A stretch of DNA of 64,000 nt from Pseudomonas brassicacearum (GCF_003732265.1 NZ_MOBK01000001.1:1-64000); one strand, 5' to 3'; positions 8,678-19,629 are shown, counted from the first letter of the stretch. Notes: generated by a model from the letters alone, not told the origin. Program-made: numbers and translations.

Positions 8678-8950
8678 TGCTCACCTCGCAAATGGTTGAC
8701 TCAACTGTAGATCCGCGCTTTGCAAGCGGGTGCTGATCTACTATCGGCGCTGATTTTGATTTCTTTTGCCTTACAAGGGAACTTTTTTATTTTTCATGGT
8801 CGTTGTGTCTTCGACGCGATTACCGACGTTATCAATCTGGATCGGGCACAATGCCCGGAAACTATGTGCCAACGCTCTGGACTAAACCCCATGTCTCACG
8901 TTGGGCTATAACCTTTGACACACTTTATTTGTAGTAGGGAGCATCAGCAC

Positions 8951-9931
8951 ATGCAACTCGGGATCATTGGACTGGGCCGCATGGGCGGCAATATTGCGCG
9001 GCGCCTGATGCTCAATGGGCATACCACTGTCGTTTACGACCGCAATACCGCCTTCATCGACACCCTGTCTGCCGAGGGCGCCACGGGCGCCGCAGACTTG
9101 CCGGCCCTGGTCGCCGGCCTGGCCAAACCGCGAGCGGTCTGGGTCATGCTGCCAGCCGGCGCACCGACCGAAGACACCATCGAGACCCTGAGCACCTTGC
9201 TCGAACCCGGCGATACCATCATCGACGGCGGCAACACCTTCTATAAGGACGACATCCGCCGGGCCAAGACCTTGTCGGAAAAAGGCCTGCACTACATCGA
9301 CGTCGGCACCTCCGGCGGCGTGTGGGGCCTGGAACGCGGCTATTGCATGATGATTGGCGGCGATGCCGAGGAAGTAAAACGCCTTGATCCGCTATTCGCC
9401 AGCCTGGCGCCGGGCATGGGTGACATCCCGCGCACCAAGGACCGCAAGTCCGATGACGATCGCGCCGAACGTGGCTACATCCACGCCGGCCCTGCAGGGT
9501 CGGGTCATTTTGTGAAGATGATTCACAACGGTATCGAATACGGAATGATGCAGGCCTTCGCCGAGGGTTTCGACATCCTCAAGACCAAGGCCAGCACCCA
9601 TCTGCCGCAAGACCAGCGCTTTGACCTGAACGTCGCCGACATCGCCGAAGTCTGGCGTCGTGGCAGCGTGGTCTCGTCCTGGCTGCTCGACCTGACCGCC
9701 GATGCGCTGGCCAGCGACCCGAAACTCGACGGCTATTCCGGTTCCGTGGCTGACAGCGGTGAAGGTCGCTGGACCATCGAAGCCGCCATGGAGCAATCGG
9801 TGCCCGTGCCAGTACTGTCGAACTCGCTGTTCTCGCGCTACCGTTCGCGCGGTCAAGGCACGTTTGGCGACAAGATTCTCTCTGCCCAACGCTTCGGCTT
9901 CGGCGGCCATGTGGAGACTTCGAAAAAATGA
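8951..9931 (+). CDS. gnd: 6-phosphogluconate dehydrogenase, decarboxylating, short form
   Basis: A 326-residue enzyme converting 6-phosphogluconate to ribulose 5-phosphate with CO2 and NAD(P)H. The Rossmann motif 'GLGRMG' is at residues 7-12. The substrate motifs are 'VGTSGGVWG' and '[13 protein letters not shown]', which hold the catalytic Lys and the HNG. The length matches the short GndA/YqeC class and not the 470-residue Gnd. The ATG at 8951 has AGGGAG 9 nt upstream; an in-frame ATG at 8915 is upstream of this. The stop overlaps the zwf start (ATGA), so the two are translationally coupled. Confidence 0.92.
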   Translation: MQLGIIGLGRMGGNIARRLMLNGHTTVVYDRNTAFIDTLSAEGATGAADLPALVAGLAKPRAVWVMLPAGAPTEDTIETLSTLLEPGDTIIDGGNTFYKDDIRRAKTLSEKGLHYIDVGTSGGVWGLERGYCMMIGGDAEEVKRLDPLFASLAPGMGDIPRTKDRKSDDDRAERGYIHAGPAGSGHFVKMIHNGIEYGMMQAFAEGFDILKTKASTHLPQDQRFDLNVADIAEVWRRGSVVSSWLLDLTADALASDPKLDGYSGSVADSGEGRWTIEAAMEQSVPVPVLSNSLFSRYRSRGQGTFGDKILSAQRFGFGGHVETSKK

Positions 9932-11451
9932 CCCGTCTGATCCGCAATAAATCCAAGGCAGAACCCGCACCACCGACCACGTTGTTCCTGTTCGGTGCCC
10001 ACGGTGACCTGGTCAAACGCCTGCTGATGCCGGCGTTGTACAACCTGAGTCGCGACGGTCTGCTGGGGGATGGATTGCGGATCATCGGCGTTGACCACAA
10101 CGCCATCACTGACGATGCCTTTGCCCGCAAGCTCGAAGACTTCATTCGGACCGAAGTGGCCGCCAAGGTCGGCAAGGGCGATCAAGCCCTTGATCCGCAG
10201 GTGTGGGACAAACTGGCCCAAGGCATCAGCTACGTCCAGGGCGACTTCCTGGACGACAGCACTTATCAAGCGCTGGCGGCGAAAATCGCCGACAGCGGCA
10301 CGGGCAACGCGGTCTTCTACCTGGCGACCGCGCCACGTTTCTTCAGCGAAGTGGTGCGTCGGCTCGGCGCCGCCGGTTTACTGCAGGAAACGCCTGAATC
10401 GTTCCGAAGGGTGGTCATCGAAAAACCGTTCGGCTCCGACCTGCAAACCGCCGAAGCCTTGAATGCGTGTCTGCTCAAGGTGATGACGGAAAACCAGATC
10501 TACCGGATCGATCACTACCTGGGCAAGGAGACCGTGCAGAACATTCTGATCAGCCGGTTCTCCAACAGCCTGTTCGAAGCCTTCTGGAACAACCATTACA
10601 TCGACCACGTGCAGATTACCGCCGCCGAAACCGTCGGCGTCGAAACCCGTGGCAGTTTTTATGAACACACCGGCGCCCTGCGGGACATGGTGCCCAATCA
10701 CCTGTTCCAGTTACTGGCGATGGTGGCCATGGAACCGCCGGCCGCGTTTGGCGCCGATGCGGTACGAGGCGAGAAGGCCAAGGTGGTGGGGGCCATTCGC
10801 CCCTGGTCCACCGAAGAGGCTCGGGCCAACTCGGTCCGTGGTCAATACGCCGCTGGCGAAGTCGACGGCAACCCACTGCCGGGTTATCGCCAGGAAAACA
10901 ACGTGGCGCCCGACAGCACGACCGAAACCTACGTGGCGCTCAAAGTCATGATCGACAACTGGCGTTGGGTCGGCGTGCCGTTTTACTTGCGCACCGGCAA
11001 ACGCATGAGCGTGCGCGATACCGAGATTGTGATCTGCTTCAAACCGGCGCCGTATGCGCAGTTCCGCGACACCGAGGTCGACGAGTTGCAACCGACCTAC
11101 CTGCGCATCCAGATTCAGCCCAACGAAGGCATGTGGTTCGACCTGTTGGCCAAGCGGCCTGGCCCGGCGTTGAAGATGGCCAATATCGAACTGGGTTTTG
11201 CGTATAAGGACTTCTTCGAAATGCAGCCGTCCACCGGCTACGAAACGCTGATCTATGATTGCCTGACCGGCGATCAGACGTTGTTCCAGCGAGCCGACAA
11301 CATCGAGAACGGTTGGCGCGCCGTCCAGCCGTTCCTCGACGCCTGGCAGCAAGACGCAACGGTTCAGCCTTACGCGGCAGGTGAGGATGGCCCGGTCGAC
11401 GCCGATGAACTGCTGACCCGAGACGGTCGCGTCTGGCACGGCCTCGGATGA
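9928..11451 (+). CDS. zwf: Glucose-6-phosphate 1-dehydrogenase
   Basis: A 507-residue enzyme making 6-phosphogluconolactone from glucose 6-phosphate. The coenzyme motif 'FGAHGDL' is at residues 22-28; most G6PDHs have GASGDL here. The active-site motif 'RIDHYLGKE' spans about residues 193-201, with catalytic His196 and Lys200. It overlaps gnd by 4 nt and the HAD gene by 4 nt. Pseudomonas usually also has zwf in a hexR-zwf-pgl-eda cluster; this copy instead pairs with gnd, forming a direct oxidative pentose-phosphate cassette. Confidence 0.93.
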   Translation: MTRLIRNKSKAEPAPPTTLFLFGAHGDLVKRLLMPALYNLSRDGLLGDGLRIIGVDHNAITDDAFARKLEDFIRTEVAAKVGKGDQALDPQVWDKLAQGISYVQGDFLDDSTYQALAAKIADSGTGNAVFYLATAPRFFSEVVRRLGAAGLLQETPESFRRVVIEKPFGSDLQTAEALNACLLKVMTENQIYRIDHYLGKETVQNILISRFSNSLFEAFWNNHYIDHVQITAAETVGVETRGSFYEHTGALRDMVPNHLFQLLAMVAMEPPAAFGADAVRGEKAKVVGAIRPWSTEEARANSVRGQYAAGEVDGNPLPGYRQENNVAPDSTTETYVALKVMIDNWRWVGVPFYLRTGKRMSVRDTEIVICFKPAPYAQFRDTEVDELQPTYLRIQIQPNEGMWFDLLAKRPGPALKMANIELGFAYKDFFEMQPSTGYETLIYDCLTGDQTLFQRADNIENGWRAVQPFLDAWQQDATVQPYAAGEDGPVDADELLTRDGRVWHGLG

Positions 11452-12269
11452 CCGGCGTAACGCAACACCCCATCCGTTTTCTGCTCAGTGACATGGACGG
11501 CACGTTGTTGCTGCCCGATCACACGCTCAGTCAGCGCACTATCGAAGCGGTCCGTTCGTTGCGCGAGGCGGGCGTGCTGTTCAGCCTGGCCACCGGTCGC
11601 CCGCCCAAAGCGATGTTGCAGCAAATCGAAGCGTTAGGGGTCGATGTGCCGACGGCGGCGTTCAATGGCGGCACCATCGTCAACCCGGACGGCAGTTTGC
11701 TGGTGGCTCATTACTTGCCGGCGACCGCTGCGCTCACCACCCTGACGCAGTTCGCCGATCTGCCGGACATTGAAGTGTGGGTGTTCAGCGGCGGCGACTG
11801 GCTGTTGAAGGACGCCGATGGCCCGATGGTTCCCCGGGAGCAGCATGGCCTGGGGTATCCGCCGGTGGTGGTGGAGAGTTTTGAACCGTACCTGGAACGC
11901 ATCGACAAGATCGTCGCGGCCAGTAATAACACCGGTTTGCTGATCGAACTGGAAGCGCAGTTGCTGCCCAAGGTCGAAGGCCAGGCCCAGGTCTCGCGCT
12001 CACAGCCGGTGTACCTGGACGTGACCGCGATGCAGGCGAACAAGGGCGCGGCGCTGGCGACACTGGCCGAGTACCTCGGGGTTTCGCTGGAGCAGACCGC
12101 TGCGTTGGGGGATGGCGGCAATGACCCGGCGATGTTTCATCGCGCCGGGCTGTCGATTGCCATGGGCCAGGCGGAAGAGGCGGTCAAGCGTCAGGCTGAC
12201 GTAGTGACCGGGCCTAACACCGAAGACGGCGCGGCCCAGGCGATCGAGCGCTACATCCTCCCTCGATAA
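11448..12269 (+). CDS. Cof-type HAD-IIB sugar-phosphate phosphatase
   Basis: A 273-residue HAD hydrolase. Motif I 'DMDGT' begins at residue 15 (nucleophile Asp15), motif II is in 'FSLATGRPP', and motif IV is 'ALGDGGNDPAMF'. The C2B cap sits between. These enzymes dephosphorylate sugar phosphates and similar small molecules. The ATGA overlap with zwf ties it to the pentose-phosphate operon, where pgl might be expected. A sugar-phosphate substrate is likely but not shown. A REPIN follows 12 bp after the stop. Confidence 0.87.
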   Translation: MTGVTQHPIRFLLSDMDGTLLLPDHTLSQRTIEAVRSLREAGVLFSLATGRPPKAMLQQIEALGVDVPTAAFNGGTIVNPDGSLLVAHYLPATAALTTLTQFADLPDIEVWVFSGGDWLLKDADGPMVPREQHGLGYPPVVVESFEPYLERIDKIVAASNNTGLLIELEAQLLPKVEGQAQVSRSQPVYLDVTAMQANKGAALATLAEYLGVSLEQTAALGDGGNDPAMFHRAGLSIAMGQAEEAVKRQADVVTGPNTEDGAAQAIERYILPR

Positions 12270-12281
12270 ACACTCAAAACC

Positions 12282-12375
12282 AATGTGGGAGCGGGCTTGC
12301 TCGCGAAGGCGTCGTATCAGTCGACATCTACATAGACTGGCACACCGCTTTCGCGAGCAAGCCCGCTCCCACATT
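12282..12375. repeat. REPIN (head-first orientation)
   Basis: AATGTGGGAGC... at 12282-12307 is the exact reverse complement of 12350-12375, separated by 42 bp. It lies between the convergent HAD gene and nhaB. Confidence 0.92.
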
Positions 12376-12386
12376 TGATTGCGGTG

Positions 12387-13889
12387 TTACAGCCAGTAAC
12401 TCACGGCGTACCACCCAAGCACACCCATCACCACCGTATACGGCAATGCCATCCACACCATCCGCCCATACGACAACCGAATCAGCGGTGCAATCGCCGA
12501 GGTCAGCAGAAACAGAAACGCTGCCTGGCCATTGGGTGTCGCCACGCTGGGCAGGTTCGTCCCGGTGTTGATCGCAATGGCCAGCGTCTCGAAGTGCTCG
12601 CGGGTCATATGACCGGCAATGAACGCCCGTTTCACTTCCGTGATGTAAATGGTCGCCACAAACACGTTGTCGCTGATCGCCGACAGCACACCGTTGGCAA
12701 TGAACAACATGCCCGGCTGCTGATCCGCCGGCAGCGCCAGGACCCACTGGATCAGCGGCGTGAACAGTTGCTGATCATGAATCACCGCCACCACCGCAAA
12801 AAACACCACCAGCAACGCGGTGAATGGCATGGCGTCCTTGAACGCGTTGCCGATCCGGTGTTCGTCGGTGATGCCGGTGAATGCAGTGATCAAGATGATC
12901 ACCATCAACCCGATCAAGCCGACTTCCGCGATGTGAAACGCCAGCCCTGCAATCAGGATCAACGCCGCAGCGCCCTGTACCAACAAGGCAGCGCGCTGAC
13001 GTGCAGTGCGTTCGGCGTCGTCTTCGGCGGCATAGTTGGCCAGCACGGCGCGCACGTTATCGGGCAACAGGGTGCCATAACCGAACCAGCGCAGTTTCTC
13101 CAACAGCACGCACGTCACCAGGCCAGCGACCAGCACTGGCAGCGAAACCGGGGCCACTTTCAAAAAGAATTCGGCGAAGTGCCAGCCCATCTCATGGCCG
13201 ATCAGCAGGTTCTGCGGCTCACCCACCAGCGTGCACACACCGCCCAGTGCCGTGCCCACGGCACCGTGCATCAACAGGCTGCGCAGGAAAGCGCGGAACT
13301 GCTCAAGGTCTTCATGGTGCAGTTGCGGCAAATGCTGGTCATCGCTGAACTCGCTGTCCTGGCGTGGATCGTTGCCCGAGGCGACGCGGTGATACACCGA
13401 ATAAAACCCCACGGCCGCACTGATAATCACTGCCGTGACGGTCAAGGCATCGAGGAACGCCGAGAGGAATGCCGAGAGGAAGCAGAACATCAACGCCAAT
13501 AGAGCCTTGGAACGAACACCCAGCAGCAAGCGCGAAAACAGGAACAGCAGCAGGTCTTTCATGAAGTAGATGCCGGCCACCATGAACATCAGCAGCAGGA
13601 TCACCGGAAAGTTGTGCACCAGTTCGTCATACAGCGCCTGTGGTGTGCTCATTTTCAGCAGCAGGGCTTCGATCACCAGCAGCCCGCCGGGCATCAGCGG
13701 ATAACATTTGAGCGCCATGGCCAGGGTGAAGATGAATTCCAGCACCAGCAACCAACCGGCCACGACCGGACCTACGGTCCACAGCACCACTGCGTTGAGA
13801 ATCAGAAAACCGAGAATGCTCGCCTTGTACCAGCGAGGTGAGTGGCCGAGAAAGTTATGCGCGAACGCCTGGGCCATTGAACCGGACAT
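12387..13889 (-). CDS. nhaB: Na+/H+ antiporter NhaB
   Basis: A 500-residue polytopic inner-membrane antiporter (E. coli NhaB has 513 residues) that exports Na+ in exchange for H+. Family signatures include the N-terminal '[11 protein letters not shown]', the Asp-bearing membrane segments '[10 protein letters not shown]' and '[11 protein letters not shown]', and '[17 protein letters not shown]' near the C-terminus. AAGGAG lies 6 nt upstream of the ATG at 13889. It is a single-gene unit between a REPIN and the delta-60 protein gene. Confidence 0.95.
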   Translation of the reverse strand: MSGSMAQAFAHNFLGHSPRWYKASILGFLILNAVVLWTVGPVVAGWLLVLEFIFTLAMALKCYPLMPGGLLVIEALLLKMSTPQALYDELVHNFPVILLLMFMVAGIYFMKDLLLFLFSRLLLGVRSKALLALMFCFLSAFLSAFLDALTVTAVIISAAVGFYSVYHRVASGNDPRQDSEFSDDQHLPQLHHEDLEQFRAFLRSLLMHGAVGTALGGVCTLVGEPQNLLIGHEMGWHFAEFFLKVAPVSLPVLVAGLVTCVLLEKLRWFGYGTLLPDNVRAVLANYAAEDDAERTARQRAALLVQGAAALILIAGLAFHIAEVGLIGLMVIILITAFTGITDEHRIGNAFKDAMPFTALLVVFFAVVAVIHDQQLFTPLIQWVLALPADQQPGMLFIANGVLSAISDNVFVATIYITEVKRAFIAGHMTREHFETLAIAINTGTNLPSVATPNGQAAFLFLLTSAIAPLIRLSYGRMVWMALPYTVVMGVLGWYAVSYWL

Positions 13890-13963
13890 CGGCTACTCCT
13901 TGTATTAAGAAGCGCGCAACTTGCCGTAACAGGATGGGAATATCAAGTGCGGGGAATGCAGGT

Positions 13964-15253
13964 CTAGCCGAGGTATCGCACAACAACGGCCTTATAGTTG
14001 CCATCCAGCGAATAACCGCCGACGACGATTCTTCCGTCAGCCTGAGCGGCCACCGACGTGGCAGTGTCCAGGCTGCGGCCCAGCCGCGTTCGAACCCAGC
14101 AGGTGCCTTCGGCAAACCCCGGGTCCAGCTGACCGCCGGGTAAATATCGGGCCAATAGAAAATCGGCTTCGACGCCGCCAATCGTGGCGCCAACCGCCAT
14201 CACTCGACCGTCGCTCAGGCGCCGGGCAGCTGTCCATTGGCAACCGCTGCGGCCGATTTTCAAGAGTTGGGGATGGCCACTGTTGCAATGGGTGTCCGGG
14301 CGGCCATTGCCGTGAACTTTGAACGCGAGGCAATGCATCGGGTCGCGGCTGCTGCCAAAGCACTGCAAGTCGCCATTGTCCTGCTCGATGATCTGGCTGA
14401 CCTGAGCGCCGCGTTCCTCGGCCCGGAACGTCATAAAACCATCCACGGCGAACGTGTCATCCAGGCGCCCATCGGGGTGGTAACGGGCGAGCAAGCCTTC
14501 TTCGGGGAAATTGATTGACCCACCCACCATGATCCGGCCGTCGCGTTGCACCATCAGGCTGCTGAGCCAGGAGTTCATCAGTAGATGCCGGACGATGACA
14601 AAACCTCGGCCGTTGAAGGACGTGTCCAGTTCCCCCTGGCGGGTAAGACGTATCAGCAGGCCGACGTGGTCAGCCAATTCGAAATGGTGGTTGGCCAGCA
14701 GCAGGATCCGGCCATCCGCCTGGACCTGGACGTCGCAGGCTTCGGCCCCCGGGACCCCCGGAGGCAGCCAGAGGTCGCGCATGCCTTGGGACAGGTTTCC
14801 CGGCAGGCGGACGACACAGCGCCCGTTATCACCGAAATGTTCGACCGGGTGACCTTGCGAATCGAACAGTGCCAGCGCTGGCAGCGTTCGGTGGGCGTTT
14901 TCATAGTGCAGGCCAGCCACCAGCAGGTGTCCGTTGGCGAGGACGTGGACTTTGCCCGCCATGGCTTCGTGACCACGCTGAAACTGTCCGATCACGCTGC
15001 CGTTGAGCCCGAACGTCAGGTCCGCCGAGCCGTCTGCCAGTAGCCGGGCCAGGCCAAAGCAATTGCCATCTCGCATGCCGACAGTTGCCGCCACCAGCAC
15101 ACGACCATTCGGGTCGATTTCCACGCTGTTGGCGATGCTTGAGGTACTGCCCGCGAAATACACCTGGGTTTTACCATTGGCGGCAAAACTTTTATCGAGG
15201 TCGCCAGCGATGTTCCGCGATACAGGTAAGGCAAAAACAGTCTGGTGTGGCAT
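13964..15253 (-). CDS. Delta-60 repeat beta-propeller-like protein
   Basis: A 429-residue protein built of delta-60 repeats. The repeat unit (GxLDxSFxxNG ... DGRxLVAG) recurs at least six times, for example 'GDLDKSFAANG', 'GELDTSFNGRG', 'GRLDDTFAVDG' and 'GQLDPGFAEG'. Such repeats fold into beta blades and are usually found in surface or secreted proteins. No signal peptide is obvious with the chosen start. The ATG at 15253 is preferred (AAGGAG 8 nt upstream); an upstream in-frame extension to 15418 is not signal-like. The function is unknown. Confidence 0.8.
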   Translation of the reverse strand: MPHQTVFALPVSRNIAGDLDKSFAANGKTQVYFAGSTSSIANSVEIDPNGRVLVAATVGMRDGNCFGLARLLADGSADLTFGLNGSVIGQFQRGHEAMAGKVHVLANGHLLVAGLHYENAHRTLPALALFDSQGHPVEHFGDNGRCVVRLPGNLSQGMRDLWLPPGVPGAEACDVQVQADGRILLLANHHFELADHVGLLIRLTRQGELDTSFNGRGFVIVRHLLMNSWLSSLMVQRDGRIMVGGSINFPEEGLLARYHPDGRLDDTFAVDGFMTFRAEERGAQVSQIIEQDNGDLQCFGSSRDPMHCLAFKVHGNGRPDTHCNSGHPQLLKIGRSGCQWTAARRLSDGRVMAVGATIGGVEADFLLARYLPGGQLDPGFAEGTCWVRTRLGRSLDTATSVAAQADGRIVVGGYSLDGNYKAVVVRYLG

Positions 15254-15520
15254 GCGCGCATCTCCTTGCGAGCTGACCGAAACCCGGGTGTGGGAGGGGC
15301 AACTGCCTGCGAAACATTCAATCCCTGAATGCGCGATTGCACAACTGTCATAACTAACAGGCGGAGGGTCACTGTGTGCCAGAACAGTGTCTTTTCGAAC
15401 CACTGGCGAGGCAGCCAAGTAATACGAGGCGGGGAAGTTGGAGTATCGAGTGCGCTGTTATTGCCACAAACAGCCAGATAAAGAGGGGGCGGATTACCTT
15501 GAAGTAATCCGCGAACACCC

Positions 15521-15787
15521 TTAATGCGGCATGGACCACGATTGCAGCTTATAACCTTCCTGGCTCAATTCGGCACGGGCCTGCTGCAACAGGTATTCGA
15601 GTTGTGCAGGATCGGTATAGGCGCTGCATGGGATTTGGGTGCGGCCGATATGGGTTTTGGTGCGGTCGATGACGGTGATGCAGAGCTCGCCGTTGCCGTC
15701 TTGTTGAGCCCAGGCGACGCATTGGAAAGGTTGGAATGCGCGGTCGGCAATCAAAAGAGCTTCGTTGATACGGAGCGGGGCGGTCAT
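15521..15787 (-). CDS. Conserved small protein of unknown function
   Basis: An 88-residue soluble protein beginning 'MTAPLRINEALL'. The ATG at 15787 is chosen over a TTG at 15811; an AGAGAAGA purine tract precedes it. The composition is that of a small mixed alpha/beta protein, with no signal peptide and no motif I can name. A short hairpin (GCGGATTAC and GTAATCCGC, near 15489-15513) follows and may end the transcript. Confidence 0.65.
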   Translation of the reverse strand: MTAPLRINEALLIADRAFQPFQCVAWAQQDGNGELCITVIDRTKTHIGRTQIPCSAYTDPAQLEYLLQQARAELSQEGYKLQSWSMPH

Positions 15788-16082
15788 GGGGTCTTCTCTC
15801 TGTATGCCCAATCAAGTGATGTGCCGTCGGTTGGGCTTACCGTTCGGCTGGTTACTTGTACTGATGCCCCCAATAGGGGGTCAGGTCACACACAAACAAA
15901 AGAAATTTCAACTTTCTTTCATATACTCAATAGCAGGGATTGCTTTTGAAAGCTGAATGAAAGGTTCAACTCGTTAGGTAACTAAGCAAGTCGCTGCTTA
16001 TAACTTATTAAGTGGCTGCTCTATAGTCAATCGATACAAGGCTGTGTCAAATTCTTGCTAATGTTACAGCCAGGTCCGCCAA

Positions 16083-16134
16083 ATGACTGTTTTTACTAAT
16101 ATTTCCTATAATTTGGCGCCAAGGAACAGTCATG
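16083..16134 (+). promoter_or_regulatory. Promoter and start-codon-spanning inverted repeat of the sigma-54 activator
   Basis: A TATAAT at 16107-16112 lies 17 bp from TGACTG at 16084-16089, a plausible sigma-70 promoter. ATGACTGTT (16083-16091) is the reverse complement of AACAGTCAT (16125-16133), which includes the first bases of the start codon, and TTGGCGCCAA (16113-16122) is a palindrome between them. A repressor could bind here. The rest of the 344-bp divergent space from 15788 is AT-rich and I see no gene in it. Confidence 0.5.
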
Positions 16135-17457
16135 ATCGAAGCGCCCGCGTTACGACGTCTGTTAGTAGTAGATCCCTGTGACGACTGCCATCGTCTGTTA
16201 CCGGGTTTACGCTCTGTGGGTTGGGATGTTGATAGCTGTTCTCTGGAGAACGCCGCCGATAAAACCTGCGACGTTGGCCTCTTGCGATTACAACCCTTCC
16301 ACCTGGAACGCCCGGAAGCCGTCAAAGAGCTGATCAGCCGCAGTGGCACCGAGTGGATCGCCGTACTCAATCAGGAAGTCCTGCGCCTGCAGAATGTCGG
16401 GGACTTCGTTTGCGAATGGTTTTTCGACTTTCACACCTTGCCGTTTGACGTCTCCCGGGTTCAGGTCACCTTGGGGCGGGCGTTCGGCATGGCGCGCCTG
16501 CGCGGGCAGGGCACGATTCACATCGATCAGCCTGAGCACGAACTGCTGGGCGACAGCAAACCGATTCGCGAACTGCGCAAGTTGTTGAGCAAACTGGCGC
16601 CCACCGAATCCCCGGTGTTGATCCGCGGCGAAAGCGGCACTGGCAAAGAATTGGTCGCCCGCACCCTGCACCGACAGTCCCAGCGCCACAGCAAACCTTT
16701 TGTGGCGATCAATTGCGGCGCTATCCCTGAGCACCTGATTCAGTCCGAGTTGTTCGGCCATGAGAAGGGCGCCTTCACCGGCGCCCATCAACGCAAGGTC
16801 GGGCGGATCGAAGCGGCGAACGGTGGCACGTTGTTCCTAGATGAAATCGGCGATTTGCCGCTGGAACTGCAGGCCAATCTGTTGCGCTTCCTACAGGAAA
16901 AGCACATTGAACGCGTCGGCGGCAGTCAGCCGATTCCGGTGGACGTGCGGGTATTGGCGGCAACACACGTCGACCTTGAGGCCGCTATCGAGAAGAAACG
17001 CTTTCGCGAAGATTTGTACTACCGCCTGAACGTCCTTCAGGTGGTGACCGCCCCGTTGCGTGAACGCCACGGCGATCTGTCGATGCTGGCCAACCACTTT
17101 TCCCACTTCTATAGCCACGAAACCGGGCGCCGTCCGCGCAGTTTCAGTGAGGACGCGCTGATTGCCATGGGCAAGCATGACTGGCCGGGCAATGTCCGCG
17201 AGTTGGCCAACCGGGTACGGCGCGGGCTGGTGTTGGCCGAAGGGCGGCAAATCGAAGCGCGCGACCTTGGGCTGATCAGCCAGCAAGCCTTCGCCACGCC
17301 CATGGGCACGCTGGAGGACTACAAGACGCGCGCTGAGCGCCAGGCGCTGTGCGACGTACTGAATCGGCACAGTGACAACCTCAGTGTCGCTGCCAGAGTG
17401 CTGGGGGTTTCACGCCCAACCTTTTACCGATTGCTGCACAAGCATCAGATCCGCTAG
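16132..17457 (+). CDS. Sigma-54-dependent transcriptional activator, VpsR-like N-terminus
   Basis: A 441-residue enhancer-binding protein. Residues 1 to about 130 form a receiver-like domain of the VpsR type, without a clear phospho-acceptor Asp triad. The AAA+ domain follows with Walker A 'GESGTGKE' from residue 166, the sigma-54-contact 'GAFTGA' at 213-218 and '[14 protein letters not shown]'. A Fis-type HTH ('[18 protein letters not shown]') ends the protein. AAGGA lies just upstream of the ATG. It converges on fapF and shares a terminator with it. A sigma-54-like promoter precedes fapA, so it is a good candidate to control the fap operon, perhaps in response to c-di-GMP as VpsR does. Confidence 0.88.
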   Translation: MIEAPALRRLLVVDPCDDCHRLLPGLRSVGWDVDSCSLENAADKTCDVGLLRLQPFHLERPEAVKELISRSGTEWIAVLNQEVLRLQNVGDFVCEWFFDFHTLPFDVSRVQVTLGRAFGMARLRGQGTIHIDQPEHELLGDSKPIRELRKLLSKLAPTESPVLIRGESGTGKELVARTLHRQSQRHSKPFVAINCGAIPEHLIQSELFGHEKGAFTGAHQRKVGRIEAANGGTLFLDEIGDLPLELQANLLRFLQEKHIERVGGSQPIPVDVRVLAATHVDLEAAIEKKRFREDLYYRLNVLQVVTAPLRERHGDLSMLANHFSHFYSHETGRRPRSFSEDALIAMGKHDWPGNVRELANRVRRGLVLAEGRQIEARDLGLISQQAFATPMGTLEDYKTRAERQALCDVLNRHSDNLSVAARVLGVSRPTFYRLLHKHQIR

Positions 17458-17471
17458 GGCGCGGCAAAACG

Positions 17472-17509
17472 AAAAGGCCCGCTGCGACTTGCATCGCAGC
17501 GGGCCTTTT
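17472..17509. terminator. Bidirectional terminator between the activator gene and fapF
   Basis: A perfect 16-bp stem AAAAGGCCCGCTGCGA / TCGCAGCGGGCCTTTT with a 6-nt loop. T-runs occur on both strands, serving the two convergent units. Confidence 0.92.
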
Positions 17510-17526
17510 CCATTCCTCGTCAGGCG

Positions 17527-18840
17527 TTAGAAGTAGTAAGGGAATTTCAGGCTGAACTGGAAGTCCGGGGCATCGTCCGTCATGCCCATGGACAGGTTGG
17601 GTACGATGGTCAGGTTGTCGGTGGCCGCAATGGTCATGCCGATGTTGAAGTAGCCGGCGTTTGCATCGCTGGAGACCACGGATTCCCAGTCCCCGCCATC
17701 CTGTTTCAGCTTGCTTTTGCGTTGCACCAGGTCAGACACCGAGAACGACATACTCATCTTTTCGTTCAGGGCAAACGCAATACCTGCGCCGATCTGGAAG
17801 CTGTCGCCGATTTGCACCTTGCCCGGGGTCTTCTGGTTGACCGTCGCGCTGATGTCGTCGAAGGATTCTTCGAAGTTGTGCGTGTAGGACAAGCTGCCGA
17901 ACAACACCGCCGGGTCAAAGGTTTTGACCAGCGAGATACCAGGGGTGACGGACCACACGCCGTTACCGGTCGGCAGGGAGTCAGGTACGAACAGGTTGGT
18001 ATTGGCATCGGTCTGACGCAGTTTGATCCCGAACGGGTCCTTGCCCGTCGGCGCCTTGACCCTGAAGGTGAACACGGCATCCGGGGTGTTTACCGACTCG
18101 TCCATAAATTTGTAGGCGACGCCAAAGTTCACGTCACCGATTTCCGGATCCTGGGTGACAGTCGCTTCTGTCGTGACGTTAGCCGCGCCCTGATTGCCGC
18201 CACCGGATTGATAGGTCGACTCGCGGTAAATCACCGGCACGTTCAGGTCGAACTGCCAGCGGTTGTTGAAGTTGTAGCGACCCGTGAGGTCGAGCGTCCA
18301 GGTGTCGGCCTTGATCCGGTCGAGGTTGATGTTGCCAAGGAAGATCGAGTCCAGTGCGAGAAAACCGTTGAGGATCAGCTGGCGGGTGTCGTATCGGGAG
18401 TAAGTGATCCCGGTTTCGACGCTGAATTTTCCGCCGCCGAAGAACCCGCTGGCTTCGTCGTACAGGTTGGAAACGCTCTGAGCCGGTTGTGAATCGTCAG
18501 CCAGCGATTGGCCGTAAGAACTGCCGCTGCCCCCCGCGGCTCCCCCCGATGCTGCGGCGGCGCCAGTCCCTGTGGCTACCGCGGTTCCCGCGTTCCCCTT
18601 CATGTCGGCTGGCGACTTGGCCAGGCGTCTTGGTGGGGGAGCTGCGGGTTGATCCTCTACCTGGCGGACCCGTTGTTCGAGTACCGCCAGGGCCTTTTGT
18701 TGTACTTCGTATCGTTGCTTTAGCTCCAGAAGTTCCTGTTTCAGGGCCTCTACATCGGCGTTGGGTGCTGCTTGCAACATTGCCGCCGGAAACAGAGTGC
18801 TCAAACAAACTACTGCACGCAGTGATACTGATCGATACAT
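17527..18840 (-). CDS. fapF: FapF, outer-membrane channel for functional amyloid export
   Basis: A 437-residue outer-membrane protein that secretes the Fap amyloid subunits. A signal peptide (to 'MLQAA') is followed by an N-terminal coiled coil ('[21 protein letters not shown]'), which forms the periplasmic trimer in known FapF. Next come a Pro/Gly/Ala-rich disordered linker (about residues 67-125) and a 12-stranded barrel ending in aromatic 'LKFPYYF'. It is the last gene of fapABCDEF and ends at the strong bidirectional terminator. Confidence 0.93.
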   Translation of the reverse strand: MYRSVSLRAVVCLSTLFPAAMLQAAPNADVEALKQELLELKQRYEVQQKALAVLEQRVRQVEDQPAAPPPRRLAKSPADMKGNAGTAVATGTGAAAASGGAAGGSGSSYGQSLADDSQPAQSVSNLYDEASGFFGGGKFSVETGITYSRYDTRQLILNGFLALDSIFLGNINLDRIKADTWTLDLTGRYNFNNRWQFDLNVPVIYRESTYQSGGGNQGAANVTTEATVTQDPEIGDVNFGVAYKFMDESVNTPDAVFTFRVKAPTGKDPFGIKLRQTDANTNLFVPDSLPTGNGVWSVTPGISLVKTFDPAVLFGSLSYTHNFEESFDDISATVNQKTPGKVQIGDSFQIGAGIAFALNEKMSMSFSVSDLVQRKSKLKQDGGDWESVVSSDANAGYFNIGMTIAATDNLTIVPNLSMGMTDDAPDFQFSLKFPYYF

Positions 18841-18885
18841 GAATAAGCCGTCCCTTAAAGCCCAATGATCGAGAGTCAGCGTAGT

Positions 18886-19629
18886 TCAATATCCTAAGGT
18901 GCGTAGGGCGTTAAGTTGGGTCAGGTTGCAGTCCAATGCGCCAGCACTCGGGCCATTATTATTGAGCACCACGTTGAGTTGGGTGAGGTTATTGACCATG
19001 TTGCTGTTGCCCAGCAATCGGGTGTTCTGCAGCAATCCGCCCTGGGCGACTTGTTGCAGCGCCGTGCCCTGGTTGCCGCTGGCTTGAATAGCCATTTGTA
19101 TGCCACCCCCGGTGGCTGACACGGCGACGCTGCCGGCGGCGTTGCTGCCGCTGATGGTTTGCCCGGCCATCAGGGCTTGACCTTGACCCGGCACGAGCGC
19201 CGGAGCCTGGTTGGCTTCTTTCACGTCGATCGCGACGTTGTTGTAGGCGGTGTTGCCGTCCCCGGCGGCTCGAACGCTTTGGGTAACGCCCTGACTGGTC
19301 GCCAGGCCTGCTCCACCAATCACGCTGCCGGCGCCTTGGTCAGGCGTAGTGCCATTGCCGTCGATCTTGATGGTTGATACGTAGAATTCGGGTTTGATCG
19401 TTGTTGCCTGGATTTGCATGGACGACGCCGCTCCGATGACGTCACCGCTGGCATTGCGCCAGGTACTGCTCATGACCACGCCGAAGCTGATAATCCGGCC
19501 CGGCATTACATAACGGCCGCGCAACTGGGCGAGTTCCTGATCCTTGATTTCGATGGGTTTGAATCCATTGGCATAGCCTGATGCGCTCGCTGCCAGACAG
19601 GCAACGGCCAGCCAGTATGAGGTTTTCAT
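18886..19629 (-). CDS. fapE: FapE, minor amyloid component/secreted protein
   Basis: A 247-residue secreted protein with a signal peptide ending near 'ASGYA'. The C-terminal two-thirds is rich in Gly, Ala, Asn and Gln and has amyloid-like repeats ('SQGVTQSVRAAGDGN', 'SGNQGTALQQVAQGG', 'LLGNSNMVNNLTQLN'). Near the end is a conserved Cys in 'LDCNLTQLN'. FapE is found as a minor part of purified Fap fibrils. The ATG at 19629 (CGGGAG upstream) gives a standard signal peptide; an ATG six codons earlier is possible. Confidence 0.9.
   Translation of the reverse strand: MKTSYWLAVACLAASASGYANGFKPIEIKDQELAQLRGRYVMPGRIISFGVVMSSTWRNASGDVIGAASSMQIQATTIKPEFYVSTIKIDGNGTTPDQGAGSVIGGAGLATSQGVTQSVRAAGDGNTAYNNVAIDVKEANQAPALVPGQGQALMAGQTISGSNAAGSVAVSATGGGIQMAIQASGNQGTALQQVAQGGLLQNTRLLGNSNMVNNLTQLNVVLNNNGPSAGALDCNLTQLNALRTLGY

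Noticed and set aside
12375..13502. 375-codon plus-strand ORF opposite nhaB
   Set aside because: Antisense shadow of the NhaB gene, His/Gln-rich with no domain.
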